From Halictus rubicundus (taxonomy: Eukaryota; Arthropoda; Insecta; Hymenoptera; Halictidae), in the NCBI RefSeq assembly GCF_050948215.1, contig NC_135149.1, positions 5,251,001 through 5,315,000 on the forward strand: a stretch of 64,000 bases of DNA. The letters run 5' to 3'. The notes below the pieces were generated by a model. The model had not been told where the DNA came from. It saw only the letters and a list, made by a program, of their open reading frames with translations, and did no database searches. The translations under genes and the position numbers were made by a program. Of the stretch, positions 12,390 through 24,950 are shown one piece after another (the first letter of the stretch is position 1; every line of letters starts with the position of its first letter).

Positions 12390-13341
12390 AAGGGGTGTAG
12401 CCGGATAAGTAGGTCAAAAGTGCGCCCAAACCAAATTGAATTTGTAATAGGCTATTCGATAGTTTGTCCAAAGAAAATACTTTGTGCCACTTTTCATTCT
12501 TATATCTCTTCAATTGAAAATTCTGAAAAAAATCTGGCATATTTTAGCTATTAGAACACACATCTATGAAGTTTTTCAGAATTTTTAGCTTCGAAACCAA
12601 ATTTTAAAAAATAAAACAACTTTTGAAATGCCGATTTCTTGTAGAAGCTATGAGATACTAAGTTTATATTTTTAGTTTTAGCATCTCGTTATGGTTGTTA
12701 ATATATCATTTTTTCACATTTTTCAAAGTGAGGCAAATAATGTAAAAAAAAATCAAAAAACGTAATCAATGATGACAGCGACGAAGACTAATGAAGCAGC
12801 AGAGGGGTAAGAACTCTTCCATGGAAATACAGGCATATTACTTATTGTTAGAATTTGATATAATATCCATCTAGGAAATTAATTATATGAATCATATGAA
12901 TATATTACTTTTATGGGCACGGAAAAGGTAAAAAATAGCGGTACCCCACTTTGAAAGATGTGAAAAAATTATACATTAACAACCATAACGAGATGCTAAA
13001 ACTGTAAAAATATTAGCTTAGTATTTCATAACTTCTACAAGAAATCGGCATTTCAGAAGTTGTCTTATTTTTTAAAATTTGGTTTTGAAGCTAAAAATTC
13101 ATGGATGTGTATTCTAATAGCTAAAATATGCCAGATTTTTTTCAAAATTTTCAATTGAAGAGGATAAGAGAAATTATGGAAAAACCTGACTTTTTGTCAC
13201 CCCATTATTAACCCCCATTTCGACATATAGGGATGAAAATTGGCATAACGTATTTTGTTTGAACAAGCTATCGAATGGTGTATTACAAATTCAATTTGGT
13301 TTGGGGGCACTTTTGACCTCCTTATCCGGCTACACCCTTTA
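12390..13341. mobile_element. fold-back element with about 350 bp inverted arms
   Basis: The left end (AAGGGGTGTAGCCGGATAAG, then GGTCAAAAGTGC) recurs as its reverse complement at the right end (GCACTTTTGACCTCCTTATC, then CGGCTACACCCTTT). The arms continue inward for about 350 bp each, including the pairs GCATCTCGTTATGGTTGTTA / TAACAACCATAACGAGATGC and AATATGCCAGATTTTTTT / AAAAAAATCTGGCATATTTT. A loop of about 200 bp contains no gene. It is a non-autonomous fold-back or long-inverted-repeat element in intron 1. The exact ends and target duplication are not resolved. Confidence 0.75.
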
Positions 13342-14730
13342 CAAAAATAATATGTCCTTGCGCTTCAAACTGTTAACCGTTTATATCGAGTATACTAGTC
13401 ATGAAAAGATGGCACTTATTGGTCTAATGACGAATATACTCGTCTTAGAAAAATTTGCATTTGTTATTAAATAAACATTAATAACGCTAGCTTACAATAA
13501 TGCTAACTAATAAAATAAGGGTAAATAAAAAGACTGTCTGTAGTCAAAATAATAATAATGTCATGAATAAATTTTGTTTGGATATCAAAAGCCACGTAAA
13601 ATCATAGTGAATATGAATTTTATCGGGATATGGGTATATACAATAAAAGCACACTCTTTATCTGTATACGAAATAGAATTTATATTTCAATAGATTCTCT
13701 AAAAGCTCGAAACGTCGCGAATGAATCAAGAAATCGAAAACAGAGGAGCAACAGTCCAATATGAACAACAGAGGATCGAGGGTCCCATGCATGGGGACAC
13801 ATACAATGTATATTAACTGCAGATACAATGTATATCAAAAGCCGATTCAAACGATCCTTCCTTCTAAAGAAATAACAGATTAATTTTGTTCTATTTATGA
13901 AATAAATTCCAACAAATTTCATAACATATAAAATTGTATTCGGTTGTAAATACCAATCATGTTAGATACCTCCAGAGAAATAATTTTTCAAGAATCAAAC
14001 TAACATAAATCTTGATTAAAATCTTTTGTTTTCATCCGATTAATCAAACACGTTTCTTTCTTTGTTCGAGCTGAAGCACACCGAACGTGAGATTTAGTCA
14101 TGGTCGGTTAGGATAATTCTGGACACTCATCGTTCCAGGAAACGTTCTCTTAAAGTCATAAATTAAGTTATCTTCTCCAGCCACGCCAAAAAATAAGCTA
14201 CAAAAAAAATCTCTTGGATACAGACCCTCACTCCGACAGCCTAAAATCTTGCAACGTAACATCCACCTAACAATAATAATCTCGTTAACCACCCCATAGA
14301 TCTTTCATGGAACCAATCGCGATAAATCCGAACTGACAATACAGTTTTCTCTGCTTTCGTCGTATCTCGAATGAGGATTCCTATACGGCGTTACTTTATT
14401 CTACTATTTAGCGGCAAACTATCAAGTGGTCAGCCAAGCAGTGATTGTATACACAATTGTATGATTAAGGGGGTGTCGAGCGTACAACTTCAAAAGAAGA
14501 AGAAAACTGTATTAACGTTTCGTGCAGTTGCCGAACAGCAAAAGCTAAACATTTTGTTGATTCATACTGACATAACCTCCACCTAAAATTAGGATGATCC
14601 AGTTAAGGGCCCGGGGTAGTCACGTGATTTTTTAGTTAATAATTTCCATTCACAGCCTTCAGACACAGATTTAAGATCCGTCTTGGTCTTGATTATCGTT
14701 CTTGATTATAGTATTATCGATATTATGAAT
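13342..14730. other. intron 1: nothing coding recognised
   Basis: This is AT-rich. Bases 13368-13450 (TTAACCGTTTATATCGAGTA, then ATACTAGTCATG and ATGACGAATATACTCGTC) resemble the TTAA element at 28637-28797 and may be a decayed relative. I see nothing else. Confidence 0.4.
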
Positions 14731-15125
14731 TCTGACGCCAGAAGCGTGCTTCAAGTTTTCGCCTTTATTTCACAACAGAATCAAGACAAATTCTAGCTCA
14801 ATTTGTAGCTGGAGATATTTTCTAGCGCGCGCTGGTCTCGACATCACCCAGAAAACTCATCTAATGGCATAAAAATGCTTGGACTCCACGGCATGCTAAT
14901 CGTCACTTTTTGGCGTACTTCGAACGCTTATATTACCAAATATCTGCATAATCTCGGCAGCTCCAGACCAGCGCGCACTAGATTGAACCTTCCTCTTTCG
15001 AATGAGCCCTTTACGAGCGACAAAATATTCTTATTTAAGGACGAAAACTTGAAGCACGTGAAACCATTTTTTGACGGTAATGTAGTCACTCTACCTTATC
15101 GCGAATCTACGGATACCGGCCCCTT
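14731..15125. repeat. dispersed repeat B, copy 1
   Basis: It matches 40224-40590 in the same orientation for nearly its whole length. Both begin (T/C)TGACGCCAGAA.CGTGCTTCAA and end CACTCTACCTTATCGCGAAT followed by CTACGGA. The second copy lacks a piece around GGCATGCTAATCGTCAC. An inner inverted pair GCGCGCGCTGGTCT / AGACCAGCGCGCAC is present. The family is not recognised, and there is no convincing coding sequence. Confidence 0.65.
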
Positions 15126-16812
15126 ATAAATAAAAGAATCGATCTAACTATCTATCTAGCTAAATGTAAAAATTGGACATTGAACGTTAAAGAATAGATT
15201 TCAGCATTAAAATACTGTGTAGTACGTTTACAACATGACATTTCGTAGACAACATCCTCAGGGATTATTCAATGATAACCGCAAACGCGTTTTGATCGCC
15301 TCGCTACATCGATCGCATTGCACTTAGGACAGAAGTTTATACAATCGCACGTGTTTTCATGTAACCTGATCACATAGGCGGAGATCAGGTGCGCATACTT
15401 AAATCTTCTGCATAATCCCGAGGCCTGTTTAACATTCAGAAGCACGAGAGCATACCACACTGATGCATATGCATTTTTGCGTCCGTTGCAACGTAGTATG
15501 TGTGGCGAAATATATCATAGAGTCCCATGAATCGCCATCAACCTGGCTGAATAATTCTCGACCAACCGGTTTTTAAATCCATTAAAAGCTTCATCTACGC
15601 ACCGTTCAATTTTACCTTGTGTTCATATGAAAACATCCGTATGAAATTATTGTTTTTAGAGGATCATCCGCGTTTTTTTTTCAGTGAAATACGTGCTAAC
15701 TTTTAAATAAATAAACAGAACACAACGATTTCTGTCTAATATCCGGGAAATTTTCCTTTCAGAATGAAAGTACTTTACTGTACTTTACATTATACAGGGT
15801 GTCCCATTTAAATCATCCCAGTCGGATATCTCCGAAACTGTTGATGATATTAAAATACGTGTCAGACAAAAGTTAAACGGTATCAGGGGGCACACTTTCC
15901 AATGTAGATATGTCAACTTTGTTTTTTTAAATGGAATCGTATATTTTTTAATGCACTACTCGATGCTACTCATTATTTCTTACATAAAAATACTGAATCA
16001 CTTCTGACGAAAAGCATTAGTTTAAAGTTGGTATTCGAAAGTACGTTTACGTTATAAGGTTTATATATAATCTAAAAAAGTAGTAAACATTTTTATAATT
16101 TATATATATAATCTATATAATAATTTATATAATGTAAAAAAGTAGTAAACATTTTCTTGCAAAAAATTTACTTTGGAGAAAAGTCATTATTTTTTTGCTA
16201 TTCTCCTATGTGATCGTCTCGACTTTTCACATATTTCCGATAAGCTGACAAAAAATGATTAAAAATAAAGTTAAACAGTTATTATATGACAAAAAACTGC
16301 AACAACAAAAAATTCAGAAGAAACTTTGTGTTTGATTAAAAATTATGATCATTTAAACATTTTAAATAGAATTATATATTTTTTTAATCAAATGATAGAT
16401 CATCACCTGCGCTTTAAAAGAGCATTCGGGATCTTCGATAAAAAATGAATTAGTGTGGGGACGATAGACAATAGGGAAATACATATCGGCGGTTAAATTA
16501 ACCTATTGTGATTATGAGTGTGTGTAAGCAAAAACACGAGGCATGGGCGCATGTGTGTGTGAGGGAGCGAACGATAAACGGTTACGTTCGAATGACAAAG
16601 CCGTAACAGTCGTTCGACGTACAAGATAAGTTGCGCATGCATGAGAGTTTCCTTTCGAAAAGCGAGTTTCAATAAATCTTAATTAATTCCTCGAACCAAA
16701 AAATTGTATAGTTATTAATTTTGTCCGTAAAAATTTCGGGCATAATTATTTGATTTTTCAAGCACAGTAGTGGCTAAACATTTGAATAACTTCAATATCG
16801 ATCACATTTCAG
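15126..16812. other. intron 1, last part
   Basis: It contains a TACAGGGTG-end repeat from 15793, related to the one at 54191, and a short local duplication TTATATATAATCTA..AAAAGTAGTAAACATTTT at 16060-16160. It ends in the acceptor atcacatttcag at 16812. No other feature is supported. Confidence 0.5.
15793..16030. repeat. TACAGGGTG-end repeat, subfamily B, copy 1
   Basis: It starts TACAGGGTGTCCCATTTAAA. It matches 54191-54430 in direct orientation: GTCAGACAAAAGTTAAACGG, CACACTTTCC.ATGTAGATAT, and AAATGGAATCGTATATTTTT occur in the same order. It is a single end without a visible partner. Confidence 0.55.
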
Positions 16813-19800
16813 GTACGTTCCTGTTGCTCTTCAGCACCGTCGCAGCTGAAATAGACCGGTTAGAACGTCCACCCATAATACTGCGCTACAAAGACTTCGC
16901 GTCGAACGCGTTGGGAGTGCCGACAGTTGAGAAGAACAATGCGATATTGAACAAAATACCGTTGGGAGTCGAAACTGAGGAATTCGTTCCGTTCGATAAA
17001 CGCGATAAAAGAGACGCGGAGCCGGCGCTAAGCGAGCTTATAAAAGAGGCTAAAGCAGGGGAGGATGAGAAAGTGATCGACAAAGACTCCGAAAAGCAAG
17101 GAATAAGGCCACGGAACGAAGTCGATGGGTTGTCGACGTCGGATTCGACGAATGAAAGCTCGAGATTCGAAGAGACCCCTCGCGAAACTTCGGGGAAGAG
17201 TTCGAGCACGAAAACAATTTCCGACGAGTTCAACAGATTGTCCAGGACAAACGATTTGATCATTGTCACTACGAAGCCCGCGTTGGAGGAGTCCAAGTTC
17301 GACCAGAAGACAAACCAAACGGTTCCTGATACGAGTCACCATGAAACGAACACAACCAACGAACCAGCCCTGTTCAAACAGGAACGTGAGACTGACACGC
17401 AAGCGAAATTTGGGAGTTCGTCTGAGGCGTCGGACGTTCCCGCGTCAAAATTGGAGACGAATAAACTCGAAGCACCGTCGGCTGAGCATGAAACTCTTAC
17501 AACGGAGAAGCTTCACGGGAGGATCGCGAAGACGGAAGATTTGAGCCAAACAAAAAACATCGAAGTGTCCGACCTGAAGGAGACGGATGAAAAGAGAGGG
17601 AGCGACGAGCCTATCTCGTTAATCAACGACACGTACGTCAACTACAGCCACCATAATAAAACCTCGACGGAGAAAAGCTTGGGAACGAGCTCGGGAGACC
17701 AGTCGAGAGCCATCGTCGAGAGTGCCACTAACTTTATCTCCGAAGATAGTGCCATAACTCAGAAGCCCCGAGATCCGAAGGAGGACGTGGAAGTTGTCGG
17801 GAACGTAACCAAAAACGCAGCGCAAAGAATCGAAGATCGACGACCTCAGGACACGACAACCACCAAGACGGAACTCGTCGACCAATCGAGTCGCGCTTCC
17901 GGTGACAACCAACAATCGATCGACAACTCTACAAAGGCCAGCGAGATCCATGAACTGATCGACGAAAAGAACCAGCAAAAGTTAGTGGAATTGACAACTG
18001 AAAAATCGCGCCACGAGGAAACCGTGGAGCCGCAGGATGCTTCTAGTCTCGTCCCTAGAGGCAGGACGATCGCCTTCTCGGGGATAAATGAGTTCCCCAA
18101 TCAGGAGACAAAGCCGACGACAACCGCGAGGATCAATGTCCCGTTTTCGAAGAAGAATATCACTGCCGAGAAGATGGCGGAGCTGAAGCCATACCCCTAT
18201 GTGAAATCGTCCGGCAAAGAGGAAACTCGTAACGGCAGTAATAATCAGGTGGATGCTACGACGGAAGAAGCTTCCGCGCTGGAGAACACGATCGGCAGGG
18301 GTCAAGCCGACGTGAAGTTCATTGTTACCGAGGCGTCGGATGTTTTGGAGAACAGCATTCAGCAGTTTAAGCCGACCTATTACGAGAAATCTGGTAACGA
18401 GTCCTCGACAGCGTCAACCACACCGCTGCGCCCGTCGATTCCAGTGACCACCGTGTCACCGGTGGCATTGGCCGAAGCACAGCCGGCGAACCAGTCGGCC
18501 GCAGATGGATCTATCGATCCGAGGACAATCACGAAAACCGAGGGGAAATCCGCGGCCACGGGAAATGATGTACCCCGGTGGGGTGAAGGTCGCGAGGCGA
18601 TTACGGACAAGGGAAATTTCGATATGACCGGGAACGGGATAACGGAAGTCAGCGTAAAACCGGAGAGTGATAATAAACGGGATTACGAGGAGCCGCCTTT
18701 CCACGAAAGTGTCGACCGAACAACGGCCGCTCCTCTCGCAACGATTAAACCGCAAGCTGACACCGGCATACCTTCGAACCCTGACATTCAAACGAACGTG
18801 GAAAGTTCTCTGCTGATCCGCTCGACTCTGAACGCCACGGAGCTCGTTACGGAGTATCCGCTCGTCAAAGGGAATTCTTCCGAAGCGAACAATTCGACCG
18901 TTACAACTGTTTCGGAGTTGACCACCGTGAAAACACCCGAAAGCGTTACAACGTCGCCTACTTCCATCGAGACAATTTCTACGAAAAACGTCACCGAGCC
19001 GTCCGGCACCTTAGATTCGAACGGAACGAACGAAATTCCTTCCGGTGTCACTGGCCCTCCCAATTCCGACGAAACGTTGATGCCCTCCACGACAACGATC
19101 GAGTATGAATTCGTTGGGCTGACCGAAACGACTACTATCCTCAGCCAAAATGTCACCGAGAACACTCCCAGCGCACACGAATCGACGAACGACGTCACCA
19201 CTGTGCCAACGATTCAGGACCTGTTCGGTAATAGTTCCTCCAATGAGACCACCACCACGGTAAAAAGCCCAACGGTCACGGACAATTCTCCGATCAATGA
19301 TAAGGGGACCACAGGTCTCGGCGACGAAAGATCGTCGAGTGTCCCAGTGACCGATCAAACAACGGTTTCCGTGTCGACGATGAACCCGACGACCACGCAG
19401 TCCAGGGATGATCCAACGACCCAAGCGAACCTCATAGAAGAGGAGACTGTTCAAAGCACGACGAGAGAGGACGATAGCCAGGAAACCAACGGTGCAACCA
19501 GTTTCTGGACTACCGTGACTGACGACGACACCGCCGTTACTGCTAGCACGGATGAGTCGCTCCCGCCGGATTCCAAAGATTCTGGCTACGCGTTCAATGT
19601 TACCGAAACGCCAGCCGAGGCCACGGTTGCGGCGAGTGTTAGCACGACAGGTGCCACTCGAGTGGACAGTCCCAGCCCCTTTGTGCCAACCAGTCCGCGC
19701 CCGGGGATCCCACTTTCGAGCACCGCCAGTACTCCAGCTGCTTCCGGCATACCGACCGAGACGACAGATGACACGAAGATGTCACCCGCCCCGGAGGAGA

Positions 19801-19909
19801 TCACTTCGTTGGTGTGTATCGTCATGGAAGGCACGTGGAATGAAATTTGCCCGAAAATGGATGAACTGAAGTCGGCACTTGCCAAGATTTTGGCGACTGG
19901 CACCAAGAG
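16813..19909 (+). CDS. receptor-type tyrosine phosphatase, exon 2 (mucin-like ectodomain)
   Basis: This is one 3097 bp exon that stays open in a single frame and is clearly GC-richer than its AT-rich flanks. It follows the acceptor at 16812 and ends at AAGAG|gtgagt. The first residues (GTFLLLFSTVAAE) finish the signal peptide begun in exon 1. Residues of about 30-1000 are very rich in Thr, Ser, Glu and Pro, with many NxS/NxT sequons (for example NQT, NTT, NES, NVT, NSS). They form no fibronectin or immunoglobulin module I recognise. A short dibasic-rich stretch (RDKRD) lies near the start. The last 40 residues (SLVCIVMEGTWNEICPKMDE, then LKSALAKIL) look folded and carry two cysteines. The likely role is an extended, heavily O-glycosylated extracellular stalk. 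Ectodomains of this sort diverge fast, so the orthologue cannot be named from this exon. Confidence 0.88.
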
Positions 19910-22766
19910 GTGAGTGAGGTGTATAAAAAAACAAATGTGTATAACCACAAAATAAAAGAATAAGAGTAGCTACATCATTATCTCCTTCGGTTCCGTTGCT
20001 ATGAAAAATATATTGTATGTTTGCAATTTATTAGAAATGAATTTTATATTTGATTCTAGTTTTAGATCTCAAAGAAACTGGACACTTTCAGTGGATAAAT
20101 GAGTTATAAGAGGCACTGTGCAAAAGATATATTTATTGTCTATGTGACGGATTATGTTACTTACAGTATTGCTAACCGTACATTTGCAATGTGCAAACAT
20201 CAATACTTCCTAAATATAATAAGAATTCAATGTAGATGGACTTTCATTGTTAAATTGATTGTATCTCTCAATGTAAATTTGACAATTTATGCAGGTGTTT
20301 CTAATCATTTATTCATTCAGTGTATAGTGGAAAAGATAACTGCGACTGAAAATGTCGCAAAATGATCTTGGCATAACCATATTCATTGCAGCGTATTGGT
20401 ACATCGATATCATTCAAATTGCATGCAAAACGTTTTTTATACTATCGTAACTGAAGGGCATAGTTAGGTGACTGCCTTTAAGTGGGTCACCTTGTATAAT
20501 AAACATACATAATTTATTATTCTTTGTTACAATTAATAATCATCATAGCCAAAATGGCCCGAAACCGAGGGTTAAAGCTATAATAAAGTATAGGGTATAA
20601 AGACCTTAGTGAATTTGAAATTATTGGTATGCTCATTCCTTTTTGTATGTAAGTGTAAGTAGAAAAAGTAATGTATGGATATAATTTGGGTCTTTCAGTA
20701 TATTACCATAAACAACCATAATGTGTTGGATTAGAAATCTTGATAATTTACCGTTAAAAATGAGTGTACCAGAAATTAAAAATTTTGTATTCAAAATAGT
20801 ATTGGCACATTACTATTTTACAGCCTATAGACGAGGGTCCGCAATTCGGAAGGGCCCGGCTTCAGTAAAGAAAAAACGATTTCTTGAAGAAAACTAAATA
20901 GATAAAAATTTAACTACTCAAGCAAATTTTAAAATAAATATATTCTATGTTGTTTGTGACAAAAATTGGAGCGAAATTGATACGAAAAACAAAAAATATC
21001 AAAAACGTAACAAAATATTTCAACTAGTTTTTACAGAATTTAAAGATTTAATGAATGTATTGTACTATACAAGGTGAAATAAAAAAGTTTACTTCAATGA
21101 ATTTAATGTTGAAGAACTAGACGATGAGCGAGTAAATAAAATTGGTGAAAACCGAACGATATATAGCAATGCATAAAAAATAACAACATTGCATCTTCTT
21201 TTCCTAATACCGAAAGATTGTTAAGAATTGACTGAACTATGCCTGTAAGTTATGCAACAAGAGATAGATAGTTCTGTTATCCTTCGTTAAAATATTAGTA
21301 ATTAATGATAAAGATAGACAGGTTAACTTCGTGCGTGTGATTCTTCTTGTCAACAAATTTCAGATTCGCAATAAAAAAGAACAAATTCAACACTTACAGG
21401 TTCTTTTAATCTGGAAGTGTCTCGTGTATTTAACAGTTGTAAATAATCTTTGATAACCAAACGACTTTGGGAGATCCTTATCTGGTGATTATCTTGAATT
21501 TTAACAATTCTACATATTGAAATTAAAATTTGTGTCGATTCCGCGAGGAAATGTACAAAATTATTGCAAAGATCCCCAAAAAGTAATTCAATAATTGTAT
21601 TAATATTTCATTTTAAAATAGTTTCTATCAAAATACATGTCAGTTGAATTTCTTTATTTCCTAATTACATTTCTTTCTATACCAACTATTTCAGTCGCCA
21701 TTAATCCGGCACTGTTTCGCGTTACCAAGTTAGAAAAATGGTGTATGCATTTATTCCAATATTGAGTTGTTTTCCGGCCGATGCACAGTGATCGAGACAA
21801 TGTTAAAAAGTACAATTTCCGAAGTATGAAATCCAAAAGTTTTTGTTGTAAAACATTGATGGATGAAATCATTGCTAAAACCGAAGCGTAAAATCAAATA
21901 TAAAGCTCGACACGTTTCCTGAAACACGTGCTATTTGCTGAATGTTTATTCGATTAATTTGAGTTTTACAAGTTATGTGTAATGCTATAAGTCCTTTCAA
22001 AACCTAAAAATTTTTTTTAAAGATTTTTTATTTTACAGTTACTGAAATTATAAAGATATTTTCGTGGGAAATGATGAAATAAATATATTTAGTATAGCAT
22101 ATATTACAATACAGACTGCACAAAATCTAAATAAATTCAATCTCGTCATTTTTATAAGACAACATGTATCAATTACTTTTAAAGCTTGGTAGGTTTAGTG
22201 TTAACAGTTTGTATCAATCTTTAAAGTTAAATGTTTTAAAACAAGTACTAAAAAGTACCTCCCTGATTTTTTGCATACTACTTCTGAAGGCATTAAACTT
22301 TAAATGGCAATTGATTTTATTTGTCCATTTTTGCGCGAACCGGGAAATCCATTTTTTAATATTTTTATTTCAATTTTTCACGCATTTTCTATAACTTGAT
22401 GAATAAATTTTTAAAAAGTGGGTCAGTACGATAATAAATTGGAATAAAAAAATTAGCAAGAAAATTTGTATTTAATAAAAAATAATGTCTTTTAACAAAA
22501 TCGTATTTTTTTCACCGATCAATTCTCATCGTCTTTAAAACAGTATTAGGAATTTTAGGTCGCAAACGAATTAGTTTAAAAGTTGTTAACTTTCTGCCGA
22601 CTCCCATAAGAGTCCGAACACTGTGCGATAGGAAGAAAAAATGGAAGGAGGATAAACTAAAATTTTGATCGCAACGTAACATTAATCAACACGCGCGGAT
22701 GTAATCTTTGATGCCGTAGCAGGATGGTGCATAACCAGTGTACCATCGTCGTCTTTCATGTTGCAG
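19910..22766. other. intron 2
   Basis: It starts gtgagtg and ends ttcatgttgcag. It holds a decayed hAT-like relic at about 20880-21300. The rest is AT-rich with no recognised gene. A repeat end (CACCTTGTATAATA) lies at about 20487. Confidence 0.6.
20880..21300 (+). pseudogene. decayed hAT-like transposase 3' fragment
   Basis: Near 21209 the plus strand reads PNTERLLRI, a stop, then TMPVSYATRDR and a stop. This recalls the hAT C-terminal dimerisation motif, which is usually of the form LLRI.LTIPVSSA.AERSFS. Several stops and probable frameshifts are present, and no ends are identifiable. The assignment rests on this one motif and is tentative. Confidence 0.4.
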
Positions 22767-22971
22767 GTCGGTTTCTAATGAGCAAATTATGTTCCATCGA
22801 CAGCCTCCCTGTCCGGAAGTTCCGAGCCTTACACCGACGCCATCAGATATGCCTCTGACGTCAATATTCGTTTATGTGGTTGACGAAAACGGGAGATTCG
22901 ACAGCGCTATGACAACTAATTTACCCAGCTTGTACCAGGAGTCCAAAGAAACTGTGAAGTTTCCATTTAAA
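22767..22971 (+). CDS. receptor-type tyrosine phosphatase, exon 3 (membrane-proximal ectodomain)
   Basis: The exon follows ttgcag and its first base completes the split Arg codon left by exon 2 (AG|G). It ends in AAA|gtgagt in phase 0. It encodes SVSNEQIMFHRQ, PPCPEVPSLTP, then TSIFVYVVDENGRFDSAMTT and NLPSLYQESKETVKFPFK. The segment has one cysteine and hydrophobic patterning suited to beta strands. With the end of exon 2 it could form a small folded module next to the membrane, perhaps SEA-like, but I cannot show that. I accepted the exon because both splice phases fit and because composition changes sharply at its borders. Confidence 0.82.
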
Positions 22972-24662
22972 GTGAGTTGACACAACTAAAACGTATTCGA
23001 AGACCACGGATGTTTATGCAAACTTACTTTTTCAAAACATAATTCATTTTTGAAAATTATTAGTAGAGCTCACAATAATTAAAATGGGACTGTTACTGCC
23101 TGTTGCATGTCTAACTAAAATACAGTAAATTAATAACATTCGTAGTCTGTATAATACGTATGACTATGCTGTTTCTGATCGGTATTTATATACAGGGTGT
23201 CCCAAAAGTGTACTTACTTAAAACGCATGATTCCTGAAGTAAGTTTTCTTAAGTTATCAACGCAAAACGCGGGCCAATCAGAGTGCAGCTACAGTGAATA
23301 TTGACGTCGGTATTGGCCGTCCCGGAATTCGGCTGCTGTAGCCATGCTCTGATTAGTCTGTGTTTTTCGTTAATAACTCCTGAAGAAAGCCGCGGAGAAC
23401 ATTTTTGTGCAGGAACAAGTTACTTCAAATGACCTTAGGAATCACTCCTTTTAAGGAAGTCCTCCTTCTTCTCGAATACCCTGTAGATTATGGATAACCT
23501 CACCAATTCTAATGACCTTCAAATTAATTATAGAGATAAATAGTTTTCCATATATAAATTCACAAATAAACATTGTTTAGAGGTTTGGATTAAATATAAA
23601 GTGATGATTTTTTATACGAGCAATAGGATATTAATCTTCTTAACATATTTCTAGGTCATTCAACTTGGTAAGATTACGCACATCTGTGTCTTAATACGAT
23701 TTCTGCGGTTGCTCTTTATAGACTGTTTCTTTACAGCTTCTTTTTGTTTTTATTTACACTTTACACCATGTCGTGAATTTAACATCTGACAGTTCATTTT
23801 TTACGAAGTACAATTTTAGAACTTAACAACTTTTTACCCTGTCCGATGCATGAATAATCCATTCTGATTAAATATTCATGGTCAATTAGACATATTGTTA
23901 ACTGCATATTGTATAATATTCAATTCGAATATGTTACGAATACTTATTGCAGAGTAATATGTACAGTGAAGGACAAATGGTAAAAGCTGTCCAGGATAAA
24001 ATTACATTACTTTAAAGATCACTTCTAATTAATTGTAAATCAATTTTTTTCGAAGTCTTGGATGAGATTTCAAGATAGTGTTTTGAATAGTGCCATAACT
24101 TTTCCATAATCATTTAAATGAGCGAAACGACATATTAAACTACTTGAATAAGTGAATAATCAAAATATTTTGTAAATTAATTATACTATCCCTTGTCTAC
24201 TAGAAATTGTTATAGATACTGTGCTATTCAATGAATACAATTGATTTCCGAAGAGTGTAATCGTAAATATTCCTTTCTACATAAAAACAGTCTTACTATT
24301 AATTAAATATTAGTATTGTTCTTGACAATAACAAATTTTACTGCCTTTCCAATAGTAAGAACACATTGTTGAACATTATGATTTTCAAACTAAATATCAA
24401 ATCAAAACTCGATATCAATATTCAAATCATTGCTCGTTCAATATGACTATTTTCCTACGGATTTTTGATTCAGGTAACCGTTATTTTGTCAGTTAACGGT
24501 TTTTCGAGCGTTATGTCTACCATTTTTTGTTTGTATTTCACAATTTTTATTTGAATAGCGAAATTATGAAATATTTGTTTGTGAGTAGATGTCAATTTTA
24601 GATGAGTTATTGATTTATACAACATAGTTAACGTATGCCGCCGCTTGACCCACTCTTTTCAG
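22972..24662. other. intron 3
   Basis: It starts gtgagttg and ends cactcttttcag. It contains a palindromic TACAGGGTG element at 23191-23486. The remainder is AT-rich and featureless. Confidence 0.6.
23191..23486. mobile_element. palindromic TACAGGGTG short element, subfamily C, copy 1
   Basis: The left end TACAGGGTGTCCCAAAAGTG and the right end, read in reverse as TACAGGGTATTCGAGAAG, face each other. Both lead into TGATTCCT(G/A)A(A/G)GT. The inner part carries CCAATCAGAG..CAGCTACAG and GTGTTTTTCGTTAATAACTC. It is the same family as 42980-43346 and 46398-46767. At 296 bp with no coding capacity, it is a MITE-type element. Confidence 0.7.
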
Positions 24663-24776
24663 ATACACAGCTTTCTTCTGGTACAGGAAACGATCCCGGA
24701 TTCCGGAAATGCGATAGCAGTCGTTGTGGTCTCCGTGGTTGCTTTCATTTGTCTGGTTCTTCTGGCCGGTCTCCTG
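24663..24776 (+). CDS. receptor-type tyrosine phosphatase, exon 4 (transmembrane helix)
   Basis: The exon follows ctcttttcag and ends CTCCTG|gtaaga. It is 114 bp, 38 codons, phase 0 at both ends. It encodes IHSFLLVQETIPDSGN and then a 22-residue hydrophobic run (AIAVVVVSVVAFICLVLLAG, then LL), residues of about 1133-1154. This is the single membrane-spanning helix. The basic stop-transfer sequence follows at once in exon 5. Confidence 0.88.
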
Positions 24777-24950
24777 GTAAGAGGACTTTTTATCTTAATT
24801 TCATTTTTCACTTTCAATAAAAAACCGACTGATTCTAGTTTGCTTGCGCTTCTTTCCTCGAATATTCCTCAAACTGTTAATACTGAAAACTCTGTTATAC
24901 AGTTTTTTTTCGATCTATTCCTAAAGTTTTGCCTACCATTTACGAAATAC

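Noticed and set aside
16886..19948. Several open frames of 76-147 codons antisense to, or out of frame with, the large exon
   Set aside because: They are by-products of the GC-rich, stop-poor mucin exon. None shows a domain, and the sense frame is fixed by splicing into the transmembrane and phosphatase exons.
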